Origin: Rhodeus uyekii
Lineage: Eukaryota; Chordata; Actinopteri; Cypriniformes; Acheilognathidae
Length of the DNA: 64,000 nt
NCBI GenBank assembly: GCA_037043235.1
Contig: JAWRVZ010000042.1
Coordinates: 4,156,501 to 4,220,500 of the forward strand
Direction of reading: 5' to 3'
Below, piece by piece: positions 25,417 to 38,695 of this stretch. Within the stretch, counting starts at the first letter, position 1. Every line of letters starts with the position of its first letter. The position numbers were made by a program, and so were the translations under genes. The notes beneath the pieces are model-generated. The model was given only the letters and a program-made list of their open reading frames with translations, searched no databases and was not told the origin of the DNA.

Positions 25417-25522
25417 AGGTGTTGTTCGTGTGGACGTCAGCCTGCAGGATGTGGATATTGATCAGTGCTCTGCAGATGGATGGTTTGCAGGAACACACAG
25501 GTGCAACCTCACTACAATGGAG
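25417..25522 (+). CDS. gpr158: gpr158 exon 2: ectodomain/EGF-like linker
   Basis: 106 nt, acceptor atatag|A, donor GAG|gtgagt. It completes codon 282 (Arg) and encodes residues to 317: GVVRVDVSLQDVDIDQC followed by SADGWFAGTHRCNLTTME. These match the GPR158 segment linking the Cache domain to the Cys-rich EGF-like module; two of its cysteines are here. It ends in phase 0. Confidence 0.93.
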
Positions 25523-25849
25523 GTGAGTCCGTCTTCAAGCTCTTGCTTCAGTGACATGATTCCAAAGATTTTGCTTATTTGAAACATTTCAAGTGATCTG
25601 TACACCCTTTTAATGGCCTGAAAATATGAGTATATAACATTAAATGAATAGTTCATGTCACATCCCTTGGGAAAAAGAAGAGCACTTGATTGTATTAAAT
25701 GTGCAAGTAAGAGTAAGAGTGCACTTTCAACACAAAGTTTCTTAGCACAAAGTGTAGTTTGTAAAACAGTACTTTTTAAAAATATACAAAGCATACTTAA
25801 TTTTCACAAGGAAGAATTCACCTAATTATTTCAAACCCGTCTTTCTTTC

Positions 25850-26185
25850 TGTAACGGGAGGTGTGTTGTGGATGATGAAAGCACGGAAGGCAGGGATCAA
25901 CGCAAAACTCTCTTTTTAATAACCAAAAATAAAACACTTTAAATACAAAACAAAAGACAAAACTCGGAATAACTAGGGACACTGAATCAACACACAGCAA
26001 ACAGCGACATAAAAACGTCATGGGAATGTTAACAGTCAACAAAGACATGGGAGAACATGAGGGTTTATGCTGTATTTACTGGAAGCACCTGACGAGACTA
26101 TCAAGGGGAGTGGCAAATGAGACGGTAACACAATGGATCACACAGGAGGCAACCGGAAGTGACGACACACGACATGACTGTGACA
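25850..26185 (-). mobile_element. Solo LTR, 336 bp, with 5-bp target duplication
   Basis: On the minus strand it begins TGTCACAGTC and ends CCCGTTACA, with TG...CA termini. It is flanked by CTTTC at 25845-25849 and CTTTC at 26186-26190. An A-rich block near 25910-25960 ('ctctttttaataacc') corresponds to the poly(A)-signal area in the LTR sense. No internal region remains. Confidence 0.87.
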
Positions 26186-26399
26186 CTTTCATGATACATT
26201 TGTGGCACTGCAGAGGGGCTCGGAGCCCACTATTCTTTAGAATTGAAGCTCCCCACAGTGGAGGCCATATCTTTCGGCCTAACTACGCTCATACAGACAA
26301 GTCTATCTCAGGAGTTACAGGAGTCAAGTTGCACAAGTTCTAGCAAGAACTGAGGTGCAGTAACGCTTTGCTCAAGGGAGTAGGGCCTAACCTCCCGAA

Positions 26400-28290
26400 G
26401 GGTAAACTCTCGGGACGAGAGGGACTTGAAAATCCTATACTACACCAAGAGGGCAGCTAGGGATCTCATGGCAGAGGCCTGTCTCCTCAGAGAGAGCCTG
26501 ACGACACCCTACATGTCAGATGACAAGAGGAGGCTAGTACTTTTTTCTTCACCCGCTACTCAAGGGTCGTAACCGAGCGGATCTCCGTAAAGTGGAGGCC
26601 TCGTTAAATAACACTCTTGTATTGAGATGAGGCCTACTACGCCACGCTGAGGAGGCTTAGTCATAGTGAGCTCAGAGAGCAAAGTTGGAATAGCCCCCTC
26701 CAGACCCCTGGCTGCTGCGAGGAGGCTAGGGAAAGCCAATGACTCGCAAGAAGTAACTGGTGGAGCGGAGGCTATCATTAGTGTTTGCAGGGCCCTTTTC
26801 AAACTGCTCACCCTACTGTTAAGGTCTAGCAGCCCAAGTAAAGGGGAACAGCAGGATCCAGAATGTAGATGGCTGCCCCGATTCACTCGTGAACTGGGAC
26901 AAAGCACAGTGCGTGTAGAATATGAAAACAGCCCCCTCGAGTGTTGTGCTAGCGTGCTGACCGCTCTGTACTACCCTTTGTAGGGTCTGAATTTGCTGGG
27001 GGTGCACGAGAGGTGGTTCTTGCCTTACAGTGATCCTCGGACCGGGAGGGGGACCTGGGACTGGGGCATCACGGTATGCAAGATCTGACAGCTGCTGAGC
27101 ATGCCCTCGCCTCCACTGTCTCAACAGGGGTCCAAAAGCTCTCCAGGCGAGACTGGCTCATCAAAGGAGGGGTTCTCTCACTGCCTTCCCAAATGTCTTC
27201 CAGGTTCACCCAGAGGTGTCTCTCCATTACCATTGTGGCTGCTAATAGAAAAAGCTGTCTGCTTGATGGCACGGAGATCCAAGTCTGTAAGACGGCGCAG
27301 CTTAGGGACTGCCTCAGGGGGGAGCCCCTGACTCTAGTTCAGATTTTTCAGCAAGTCCGCCCTGAACACTTGCAACACCACCATGATGTACAAGGGTGGC
27401 TTGACCCGCTGTCATATATGCTCTGCCATTCAGGCGTGACGTCTGAGATGGCATGGTGGTGCCTTCCACATGGAAGCCTCACCCACCAAGAGATATCTAG
27501 CCAGCGTCTCTTCGATCAGAGTCATCTTCGTGTAACCATTCGCTTGCATGCCCTTCACATCGGCGCAATTCAAATGAGTCTGGTGGATGTGTGCAGAGTA
27601 TGGCTTTCCCCATAATCTCCACACTTCGGTGTTGGGGTTGGGGAGAAAGGGAAGGGCTGCATGAGGCTACCGTTTTATGGCGGTCAGCTTCTTCGTGCTT
27701 CCATAACTGCCATAACTGCCAGCAGCATAACTAACCGACAGGCTGTGAACACTTAGAGAGATATTAAAAGTCAAAAGCCTGCGGTTCGCCTTAGTTCACC
27801 CCCTCTTCCGAAGCTCGCTCGTGTCAGCGTTGGACAACTGAGAGAAACTCACTCTCTCCAGCCCGTCAGAAGCTCCATGTGCGACCCAAAGAATGCCGCT
27901 TCCTTCTTGCCTTGGCTGCAGCAGGACCGGATCCCCTGGGTGCAGATGGCTGTCCCAATTCACTTGTTCAAAGAGACAAACATGAGTGCAGCTTCCTCAG
28001 AAAGAGCGCTCACAGTGCACACAAACAGCCCCCTCAAGGATGCATGCATGCATGCTGCTCACCTAGGCATATAACGCATATCTCGTGTGTGTCATCGGGT
28101 GTCAGAAACTGCTGATATGGATAAACGCAACAACAAAAGTGACATTCTTTGCTAGCCATTGTAACAGACAATGCTTCAAACAGAGTTGTCTCCTGAAGAT
28201 AGGAAAGAGAGTACTGTTCAGGTGCCTCTTTTATATCTGTAGTCACACCTGTGGCGATGTGATAGGAGGCAAATGTCAAGTTCATTGTCG
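26400..28290 (-). mobile_element. DIRS-type retrotransposon gag relic
   Basis: On the minus strand, broken frames recall the gag region of fish DIRS1-like tyrosine-recombinase retrotransposons. In order: FLTPDDTHEICVICLGEQHA (about 28140-28050), EETLARYLLVGEASMWKAP (about 27525-27465), a Met-Val block ending ERHLWVNLEDIWEGSE (about 27240-27170), and a Pro-rich stretch near 27070-26980. Stops and frame changes break it repeatedly. RT and recombinase are not recognisable here. Boundaries are approximate. The family assignment is from remembered sequence. Confidence 0.7.
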
Positions 28291-28479
28291 TGGTTGGATT
28301 AATGCTTCAGAAACATGTCATACCAGAGGTATTGCCATAGCGACCCTTATTGGTTGAATGAATGCTTGAACTCTTCAGAACCTCTTACAGAAGTAAAAAG
28401 AAAAATCCCCTCATTGCACAGCAAATTTTGTTTTTTGCTCTTGATTCATAGTGTTCATCTTGGTGTTATTTTGAATAAC

Positions 28480-28482
<3 letters not shown>

Positions 28483-28554
<72 letters not shown>
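28483..28554. repeat. Compound microsatellite (AC)n(AT)n
   Basis: AC units at 28483-28537 run directly into AT units to 28554. The open frame that crosses it is an artefact. Confidence 0.95.
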
Positions 28555-29336
28555 CTTTGACCTTCTGGCTCAACAGTGAATAATTTTGCTGTGTCTTAAT
28601 CCTGTTTACCTGATGCTTAGAGGATTACACTTATAAAGAGAATAGAATTTTAAGGTCTGGCTCCTTCATAATGGATGTGATGTAATAGATTGCACAGGGT
28701 GCACTGAATAATTGAGAAAGCTCTTTGTGTGCTCGGCCTCCTGATGGACACTGCACAGTATGCATGTGCGAGACACAGTTGAGTGTACTGCACATAGTGA
28801 CACAGCGTCTTGCAATTGAATTGTGACCTCTGTCACAATAGCTTCCATCTCCCCTCATAGCACAGGTCTGGTGACGGGGATGCTGACTATAAATAGAGCT
28901 CAAAACTGCATTGCAATCAGGAGTTTTGTTGTAATTCTTTGTACCAGAGGGCCCAGCATATGCAAAAAAGCTGTAATACGCTCTCATTATCTCGGCTGTC
29001 TGATGCTGAAACTACAGCCCACATGTCACTGATCGTGTTTACACCAAACCAGAGATTTCCTTCTTCATCAGACCAAGAATATCATTAGCAAAGACTTCTG
29101 GAATGTGAACTGCAGATGTATTTAGCCATTGTCGTTGCAGGTCTGATTTTGGATGCTAAAACATCCTACTATGTAAGACACTATTTTTATTGCATGAGTG
29201 TTTTGAACAAATTCTAACCCTAAGTATTAAGCTTTTATGTGTTGTGTTTGTGCTTCTCACAAAATGGTGCCATGAATGAAATCATGCATCTAATTAAGGA
29301 CACCAAGGTTATTACTCTTCTATGAAATCAGATGTA

Positions 29337-30719
29337 CAGTGGAGTTCGCTTATGTCGACGGCCTCGGGGTTGCAAAAAAGCGTCGAGATAACCGTTTAGC
29401 GAGATAACCAACACCCAATATGGTGATTTATTTGAAGCGATCGCATGCTATAAAAATGTACATACACTGTATATGTTTGCTAACAACAAAAGGCATATGT
29501 GCACCAACTAACAGCAGAGATTGTACCTCTTTTTGTGTTGTGATTGCTACTTTATGTTTATGTTGGGAATATACCTTTAAGATGGTGTATGTAGTTCTGT
29601 GCGCGCGGGGAAGAGAGTGTTTTTGAGTGAGGAGAGAGATGGCTGCTCTACCGCTGACTGTTATATAACATAATCTACTGTTTCTATTTTCCTTCTTTTA
29701 TTTGTGATGTTTGTCAGAGTGTTTTTTTTCTTTTTCCTGGTTTGTTTGAGAAGAGTGTGAAACCCATCTATAAACCTCGTCATCTGGGCAGTCGTGAACC
29801 ACTCTGACAGCCAGTGCAAGATTTACCAGTATACGATAAAACCCACCTTCGATTCTCGATACAAACTTTTAATTATATTCTCCAACATTGCAAACACAGT
29901 TTCGCTCACAGCATAAACAGTCACATAAACGCATTCACTCATAACAGTCATTTCGCTCTGACACAGTTCTGAATAGTATTGCACACGCGGTTACTGTTGT
30001 TCCTTTAAAGTCTAATGCTTTGAGTTTTGCCTTTAACGGTCTGCTTGAAAACAAATGCTTCTAAGCTTCTATCAGTAACAACGTCTTTGTCGATGTCAAT
30101 GTAATCTGCGTTGTGTAATTTCGTAATCACTCTTGAACACCAGCATTCGTCCCATGAAAATGTAATTTATTGGATCGCTGGACTAACTCTAAGTTTGAGG
30201 ACTCTGAAGCAATGAAAACAGTGCGCGCAGCAATACACGACGCGCTGTGAAAGAAAGAGAGTAAAGAAAATAATTTAAAAGAAGAAAAATAATCAACGAA
30301 ATATTGTGTATATTACAAAAATGCTCGAGGTCACACTTATATAACATGAAATCATCAATCACACAACAAACAGCCCTTATGACATGACTTGACAAATTAA
30401 TGCGTCCTACAGCTGTAAAATCACAATCTGACAAAATGACAAGTGGCCGGAAAGACCAAAAATGGTCATGTTATGCACGTGCAGTGAGCTCGGCGCATGC
30501 GTAGTGTACTAGGTACGATTATGAGTCACGAGTTAACCATGTGAAGTCACGAATTTGTCCCTCTTTTGTGCTCGAGATTCCAGAATTCGGCGACGTAAAA
30601 GAATCAACGTAACCGATGAGAAAATAAGACAAATAGGGAGTTTGGCGGTTCCACTTCAAAAACGTCGACATAATAGTATTGGCGAGTTAACCGTGACTCG
30701 AGATAAGTGAACTCCACTG
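29337..30719 (-). mobile_element. Tigger/pogo-type element, 1383 bp, family 1 copy a
   Basis: Flanked by TA at 29335-29336 and 30720-30721. Left end CAGTGGAGTTCGCTTATGTC; right end complemented CAGTGGAGTTCACTTATCTC. These are inverted repeats of about 21 bp with two or three mismatches. Subterminal 'ggcggttccacttcaaaaac' is shared, inverted, with copies b (37820) and c (39351), so copy a is minus relative to them. No intact transposase frame. Lies in gpr158 intron 2. Confidence 0.85.
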
Positions 30720-30797
30720 TACTTTGTTTGTCTAGTTGATTATAATTTGGGTTGCGCCGTGATCGACTGTTGTGGGTTGCGCAATAAAATGGAAGTA

Positions 30798-31900
30798 CAG
30801 TAATACCTCGGTTAACGAGCGACTTGGTATACGAGCAAATCGGTGTACGAGCATGGAGGGTCGTATTGGTGTACGAGCATTGTCTCGGTGTACGAGAAAA
30901 AATTTCCCTCACCCATGCACAGTTTTGCGTTGAAAAGATCCCTTTATCACCCCTTAACTCGTTCATTCTCTCAGTGTCTCTCAGTATGGGTGCATCATTC
31001 ACCACAGTGCATTATTTTATAAGTTGTTGTGAATATGATTACATGTGAATATGATGAAACTTTATTAATGGAGCATGTTACCAACACCACACATTGCATA
31101 CTAATGAGACTCACGTGTGTTCACAGTCCAACGCACCCAATGACGTTCTTAAAGGGCCATACACTTTTAGAGAACAGCACACTATAACAGTTATAACTCT
31201 GTACAGATCATATACATAAGTGATTTACAGCGGTTTTACCTCGTGTTGTTGCATTAATTGTGATCGCTATTCTTCACGTTGTAATATCGTTACAAATGTT
31301 GAAGGAACTAGTTAATCTGATGTGTCAATAAGTGTTAAGTTAACAGTCTTGTCACTTTAAGAGGGCGGGGTTTCAGTCGGCGCTAGAGAGAGTGGAGTTC
31401 TGAGGGATTTGAGAGAGAGCTCGTAAGCAGAGATAGTTTTGATTCTTCTGTTATGTACTGCGTGGGTTGAAGCCAGAACCGCAATCCGATAGTTCTCAAT
31501 AAAATCTCTGAATGAGAAGGAACCTGTCTGGTTATTAAAAGAAGCAACGCTACAATGTAGTGAAATATATAAGCAGCCCCACCCCCCCTCCCCTCTCCTC
31601 TCGTCTCGATCATGCCAGCAGTGAAGAGGTAAAGTGCATGTTACAGTAAATAGTTAATAATGACAGTTAAACTCTAAAAATACTTAATTAGTATTTATAT
31701 GAGATCTTAATGGTTATAATTTTAAATGTAATTAATAGGTTAAAACCAAAAAATATTTAAAATGGGCATTTATTGTCGTGTGGAACGAATCAAGTGATTT
31801 TTAGTGCGTTCTTATGGGGGAAATTGTTTTGGTGTACGAGCATTTTGGTTTACGAGCTCGCTCTTGGAACGAATTAAACTCGTAAACCGAGGTATTACTG
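30798..31900. mobile_element. Tigger/pogo-type element, 1103 bp, family 2 copy a
   Basis: Flanked by TA at 30796-30797 and 31901-31902. Left end CAGTAATACCTCGGTTAACG; right end complemented CAGTAATACCTCGGTTTACG. This is a 22-bp inverted repeat with one mismatch. A probable secondary insert lies inside at about 31310-31554, with an AATAAA block and a 'gcaacgctaca' end, LTR-like. A truncated relative is at 54117-54336. Confidence 0.88.
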
Positions 31901-33383
31901 TAATTGTATTTCCATGGGCGGACCGATACCATTTGATCCGCAAATACGATCCACGGACCGGGGTTTGGGGACCACTGCTCCACCGAACCCCTAAGACTGA
32001 CTCACCAGAACCGAACCCAGGTTAAGAACCACTGCTCATATGGAAATGTATTTGGTCACCCAGTGTCAAAACGAGTTGTTTTTTGGAGCTTGATTAAAAT
32101 TCTAATGAGGATGTTTTAAGCTCTGAAACTTGCAGGATATTTAATGGAATAAAGTCCTCTTAAAAGATCAAGCCAAATTTGATTTCTCATGCCACGACCC
32201 CTTTAACAATTATTAAAAAAGAAAAAGAAATTGGATGTGAAAATCTTGTGGCATTTTGTGTTTTTCTGTGCTGAACGGCCAACCAGACAGGAGTAAATAG
32301 CATATACACTAGTGTTTGTAGAGTTAGTCATACAATAAGGCCAAAATTAGACAAGACGGACAAATATCCGCCAGGGTAAAAATAGTCAGTAGAAAAGCAG
32401 AAAGTGCGTAACACACACACACTAACATGCATGATTGAAAGACACACATTTTATTTGGACTTTCCATTTGTGTATTTTGGTGAAATAGCTGTGCTATTTT
32501 CAGCAGCTTTTTGAATGGATCTTTTGCTGGTGAGTCACAAACCTGCTGGTTTTGCATTGATCATTCACTACTGTTATTGCTACTTTAAGCCACTGAATTT
32601 AACAGATGAGCCTGCATGTTTGAACCCCCTATGAAGTTTGATATTTAGAAATACATCCACTGGTGGAGTAATTACTTTTCCTTCCATTTATTCCTCTCTG
32701 TAGGTTGTGTTAAAGAAAAAAAAGATTTAGTGTGTGATGAAATATCCATTGAGCTAGTTTTTTCTGCTTTCTGTATGACAGGGATGTATGGTTTCGATAG
32801 GCTGCGGTACTAATGAGGAAACGAGGCAGAGAGAAGCTCAGAGGAAGTGCCATTAAAGAGAGCCATCGTTTATAACCTGGTGTCTCTGCAGGCCTAATAT
32901 TCTTTACTAAAACTCATGGTATGGACGTTTATGAGGAAACTACGCTCCCTTATACAATTCTGCTCTAAAAGTAGAAGCACAGATTAAGTTTGTTAATTTA
33001 TAAAAGACACAAGGGAAGAAAATCTTGGGTTTAAAATGTGAAAAATGTGATTGGTGCTTATTTGTGCAATTCTTTCCTCCACAATAGCATGATAAAGTGT
33101 TTGTGGTGGCTTTACCGTGTGTTGTTACTGGTTGTTAGTCATTGCTGTGTGGTTGCTCAGGCCGTTTCTAAGTTGTGCTTACATGGTACTGTTTTCAATT
33201 GGAGACGGGAAACCTTTAATGGATTTTGGCCATTCATTTACACGACAACTGCATTTTGAAAGAAACAAAAAGTGATTTTGTGAAAACGCTGATGTCAGGT
33301 GTATTGCATGTTCATGCATGCATATTATGTGTTCATGTGGAGATCCTTGACAAAGTGACATTGCCACTACTAGCCTGGCATGC

Positions 33384-33647
33384 TGTTACACAACGGGCAA
33401 CGTGTGTGATGCAGAGAAACAAGGGAACGCAGGTTTCCAACAGAAACTCTCTTTATTAGAACCAAAAAAACAAAACAAAAAACTCTTGTAATACACAGGA
33501 CAGGGAATGCAATCCACACATAGGTGAAACAGCATCAATGATTGACAAAAACATGGGAAAACAGGAGGGTTTAAATACACTGGATAATAGGGAACAGCTG
33601 ACGACTAATTAGTGGAGTGATTGACAAGACAGGTGTAGGACATGACA
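33384..33647 (-). mobile_element. LTR-like fragment, about 264 bp
   Basis: On the minus strand it would begin TGTCATGTCC and end in GTGTAACA. Its internal blocks ('aactctctttattag', 'aacaggagggtttaaataca') parallel the solo LTR at 25850-26185. No target duplication could be found, so the ends are provisional. Confidence 0.45.
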
Positions 33648-35141
33648 AAAGAAGAACAAGGAATGGAACAGGAAGTTGCAATCAGTTGTGCTATGATTGT
33701 CCAGCCGACCAATCAGAGCAGATTGCGCTTTTTGGAAGGAGGGGCTTCATAGAGAATGGAACTAAACAGAGCGTTACTGATAGAATGGAAAAGAGGTGTT
33801 GCAACAATGTAAAATATTAAGTGGGTTTAAAAAAGTAAGTGTTCTTTTGTTTGTTTTTTACATTTGCACATGAAAACATACTCCAGAAACTAATTCAATG
33901 CATAGTAGAGCATCTTTAATATTTTCCATTCCATTTTATTGTCTGCAAGGACTGAAATCCATTTCTGTAACACAAACAGAGTGAAGGAATTACTCGCCAA
34001 ATATTAATACTTTAAGTCATTGATCAAATCTTAAGAGTGATGATTACCAAGCTAACACTGTTGATAGATATCTTTTCTGATTGCACTTTGTTTCTTTTCC
34101 ACTTGTGTCCATAGATGGGATCATAATTTCACAAGTTGCTTTGTGTGTTCCAACTGTCACAGTGTTCATAAAGTATCATGTCAGCTTCTGGTTTATTCAT
34201 GATAAACTAATCTCCTCTTTCCATCTGCTGTCATATTGTCTCTATTTATAGACTGTGTAAATGAATGGGATGCTGATATGTAAGAATTACAGACAGTGGC
34301 ATAGAGTGTACAGCTCCTGTTATAAAGCACACATGAGGGAATTTTTGTAATAGACACAGAGTAATAACTGGAAAGACTCATGAATCACATTGATTCGGTC
34401 ATGGAAAAACTACTGCCGCAACACTCAATATATGACAATCAATTCTATCACAATGTGTGGCACCAGGCCAGCAACACCATTCAATAGATGAGCACATTTC
34501 TTTGGTGACTGCATGGAGCAGTTTCCTCTTGTGTAAATGAATTAGTCTGATTGTGCGCTGTAAGTAGATTTAGCTTGATGTGATTATATGTGGCCGCAGT
34601 CCAAAAATTAATAGTAAAAAAAACAAAAAAACAATTGTGCCAGTTACAAATTGAAAATGCAAAGAGCTTCCAAAAACCTCAGATAAGTAATTTATTAATC
34701 AAAATGGACAATTCTTTCCTTTACTAAAGAATATTGCTGTATTTCTTATAAATTCTGTATCTCTGCATATCATTATTTAAAAAATAATCTGTGTCTCCTC
34801 ATAATCTTTTAAAATATATGATCAAATTAAAATAACTTCCTCTCCCTCTTATGCGAGGGGGAGATCCTGTAACTCATATGAGATCACAGTAATGAACAAA
34901 ATCAAGTTCCTGCCCCTTTGTTTGTTGTTTGAGAATCCATTTACTGTAAAATATGTCACAATAAAGAAGAAAAGATTAATGTAACTTTTGTAACGTTTTA
35001 ATGCCGACTTTAACAAAGTTTATGTTGTGGATAAATTTGGGTCTGAAATCTGATTGGAAAAAGTCTACATTCCAAAAATATACCAAAATGAAATACCTGT
35101 ATTTATGCTAAGTATAGTAGAAATATTTACATATTCATGTA

Positions 35142-35250
35142 CAGTAATACCTTGAGATACGAGCATAATCCGTTCCAGGGCGGAGCTTGAAACTCGAATT
35201 GCTTGACGTTGTTGTGACGAGAAACACAAGCGAGCGCCAGTCCCCATGCA
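35142..35250 (+). mobile_element. Tigger-like left terminus, right end not found
   Basis: TA at 35140-35141 is followed by CAGTAATACCTTGAGATACG and 'agcataatccgttccagggc'. This resembles the ends at 22975-23612 and 30798-31900. I could not find the partner end; either it is truncated or the element extends further right than I can recognise. Confidence 0.5.
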
Positions 35251-35929
35251 GCCTGACACAGACACACACCGAGAGCATGAGTTTTGAGCGTGACTGATCA
35301 CTCGGCTGGCACAAATTCCACTTTCACCCATCCGTGGGACGCACACTCCCACACTGCTGGCTGCATGTGCAGCCAAATAACTTACACATGGCAAATTCTG
35401 TCTTCAGCTTATCTGAAGCAGCTCTCACATTGTAATACTGTCATTATGCTCAGAGACTAAGTATATACCGGTAGCAGTATTTTCTTTGCAATAAGTGTAA
35501 ATAGAAGTTATGCTTTTTATACTTAAAAATAGTGGCAGATACTATTTGCACCTCATTGTTGTCGTACATTAAACATTATGCAATAATAACAGTGTAAATA
35601 ATATTTTCTTAAATTAATTTAAATTTAAATGAATTAAATGTTGCTTTATTGGGACAATAAAGACCTCCCTATGCCTACCCTTATGCTTAACTGATAAACA
35701 TTTCATTTTAAAACACGTTAGACTTTATTCCCATTTTTCAAGTATTGTTTAAACTAAATACCTTTACGATCTGATGTGTAATGGGAAAATCGAGTAGAGC
35801 AAGTTCAGCAAAAGGTGGAATAAAACTCGAGTCAATTTCCGTCAAAACGTTCTGTGACGAATCTTTTCCCTGCACTACTGTTGACCTTTCAGCATCTTCC
35901 ATAATTTTGTCTGTCCCAACCAGATGTTA

Positions 35930-35992
35930 GTTGGTGAAGTTAGTGTAAATAGCCTCTGCCAATAAATCAGGCCATTTGCACTAGTGTAAAAG
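35930..35992 (-). repeat. 'cagaggctattt' repeat, copy 3 (inverted)
   Basis: It reads 'gttagtgtaaatagcctctg' then 'ccaataaatcaggccatttg', the reverse complement of the block at 22742-22860. Confidence 0.5.
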
Positions 35993-36899
35993 AGACCGTG
36001 TTAAATTAAAGTGGACAAAAACACAGTGCTATAGCCTACCACTGACCTGATTTCAGCGAGCATCATTAATATGAACGCTCATGCTCAGAAAGGGATTTAA
36101 ACAAGCTTGGACCATTAAGCAACCACCTTGCAAGAACTAAAACTCCCAAGAACCACCTAATGTGCTAAAAACCTTTCAGAACACCTTTACAAATGGGCAG
36201 CAATGGCCTGACGACCACCCACAAGTGGGAAACTTACACGCTTTACCTTTGAGCAGTTGTATCCTCTGCTGTGTGCCATTACCATGCCCTCACGCCTTGT
36301 CAGCGTGCTGTGATATTCCCGTCCCATCCTCAGATCCGATAGTGACGCTGATGTAATGAACCGCTGGAAAATGTCTAAGGATAAACATGTTTGTTTGCTT
36401 TGGGCTTTCGTCTGTTTGACTGAGCCCCACTTAGCTAGCTTCATTTCCCCCTCTCTTTCTCATTTGACTCGCTGCGTGGCTGACTGGCTGTAATGGTGAA
36501 CGACAGTGTCCTCGGCGAGTGCTCAGGCCATTCTTCTTCATAGAGGAGAGAGAGACTTCATCTGCTCGACAGCACCAGCAGCAGCTGCCCCGGCCGTATT
36601 AAAATAGGTGTCAACAGAACGGCGTGTAATTGACTAATGCTGTGTCAATCTGATCCCTGCTATCTGCCTGACCACCCAAAAGAAAGGTTGGGATACAAGT
36701 TGGATACACTTTATTCCTATGATCAATAAAAAGTGCATTCGATTTTCTTTACACTTTTATACTTTATACTTTTCCCTGTAATGTCCTTGGATGGAATAAA
36801 AAAAGTGTAATAAAAAATGACCAAGTTGAAATTGTATTGATACCCATTTCTTATTAGAGAAAATTGATGAAAATTGAAAAGTGATGAAACATCAACCTA

Positions 36900-37020
36900 A
36901 GGTAACACTTTATTTGTATAGTCCACATTAAACATTCATACTAACCTAAACTTTAACCCAACAGTCTACTAATACTTTGAGTGTTGGTTAACATGAAGTT
37001 GCAAAATTACTTTGAATTAT
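36900..37020 (+). repeat. Arm of a foldback-type repeat
   Basis: It begins 'ggtaacactttatttgtata' and contains 'cagtctactaatactttgag'. The same family provides the arms at 55735-55835 and 56126-56185, and single arms near 43705-43800, 44038-44150, 52930-53000 and 59990-60035. Confidence 0.5.
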
Positions 37021-37819
37021 TGAGAATGAAGTGTAGTCCAAACATTTAATTGAATCTTAATTGCAATTAAATAAAAATGTAATGCTGTTTAAATTTATAT
37101 AAATTAGCTAAACTTCATCTGAATTCACAGTAATAATAACAGTAATTTTGTTTTTACCTGTAGGCCATATATTAACATGCATTAGATGCCATATTCATTG
37201 AAACGATCATGCAAAATGATTGCCTTTTCATATTGATTATTGTATATTGAATGTGGTCCAAGGCTTTCAAGGTAAATGGGAGTTTAATTGCACAGAGAGC
37301 TCAGTGAGTTATCACAGGATCAAGGGAGAGAGGTCAGGAGAGGAAAGAAGTAGGAAGAATCCTCTAACAACATAAGGATGGGAAATGATGTCACCTCCCA
37401 GGATGAGGTCACATCACGTGCAAGAGGAGAGCTTTGCTTTAGCAGTTATAGCAAGCTAAATAAATAAATACTTGAGCTTCTAACAAAGATACAACTAGAC
37501 AGAGGAGGGATGCACTTAAATCATCAAATCACTGCATCCCTGTATTTTTCAGGTATATTTAGATTTTTTTGTTTGATCAACATGTTTTTCCCCTTATCTG
37601 AGAAATCAAGGTTTATGACAGTATTGCAGATGGACAATGTTTTCACTAATCGCTATATATTTGCATCACCTTTATTGTCATGCCATTTTCTACTTAGTTT
37701 CTTTTTCAGTATCATCGATTTGTTTGCAGTTCTTGCACCTTCAAAGGTGCAATAATACAGTAAAAATAGTACTATTTTGAAATATTACAATTTAAATTAA
37801 CTTCTCGTTTTTATATATA

Positions 37820-38695
37820 CAGTGGAGCCCACTTATATCGACCTCGGTTAACTCTGTTATGCCGACGTTTTTGAAGTGGAACCGCCAAACTCCCCATTTG
37901 TCTTTGCATTTTCTTATCAAATTCTTTTATGTCGCCGAACCCTGATATCTCGAGCACAAAAGAGGGATGAAGGCGCCACTTTAAATCAGTTATCTCGATC
38001 CCCGTGACTAATGATAGGACCGAGTTCACTGCGCATGCACTGAGTTTGCGTTACACGTGCATCACGGTCTGTATGGTCGCCCACTCACTCTTGAGGAGCA
38101 GTGCAGTGCAGCCGCGAAACCATTGTAACTGCGTGTGTAATACTTCTCAGAACTGTGTCCGAGCGAAATGACTGTGTTATGAGCGAATGTGTTTATGTGT
38201 GTTGTGACTGTTTACGCTGTGGGCGAAATTGTGTTTGCACAGAATATAATTAAAGGTTTGTATCGAAAGGGTGGTTTTTATCGTATACTGGTAAATCTTG
38301 CACTGGCTGTCAGAGTGGTTGATGACTGCCCAGATTAATAGCTTTACAGACTGGTTTCACACTCTTCTTAAACATGTAAAGAGCATAAGTACAAATCCAG
38401 GAAAAAGAAACAGTAGATTATGCTATATAACAGTCAGCGGTAGAGCGCCATCTCTCTCCTCACTCAAAAACACTCTCCTCCTCGCGCACTCACACCAGAA
38501 CAGCGTGTACACAACAACAAACGCCATCTTAAAGGTATATTCCCAACATAAACAAAGTAGCCGTTACAATCTCTGTTGTTAGATGGTGCACATATGCCTT
38601 TTGTTGTTAGCAAACTTATACAGTGTATATACATTTTTATAGCATACTGATCGCTTCATCAAATAAATCGCCATCACCAACACTAAATAGAGCAC
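37820..38695 (+). mobile_element. Tigger/pogo-type element, family 1 copy b, right-truncated
   Basis: TA at 37818-37819, then CAGTGGAGCCCACTTATATC. It aligns in inverse with copy a over 'gaagtggaaccgccaaactc', 'tatctcgagcacaaaagagg', the 'agattatgctatataacagt' block and 'gatggtgcacatatgcc'. It ends about 38695 ('accaacactaaatagag') without the second terminal repeat. Confidence 0.8.

Noticed and set aside
26666..26983. Plus-strand frames across the DIRS gag relic
   Set aside because: Recognisable gag blocks are on the minus strand; plus frames are shadows.
28315..28560. Open frame ending in repeated Thr-His and Ile-Tyr
   Set aside because: It is a translation of the AC/AT microsatellite.
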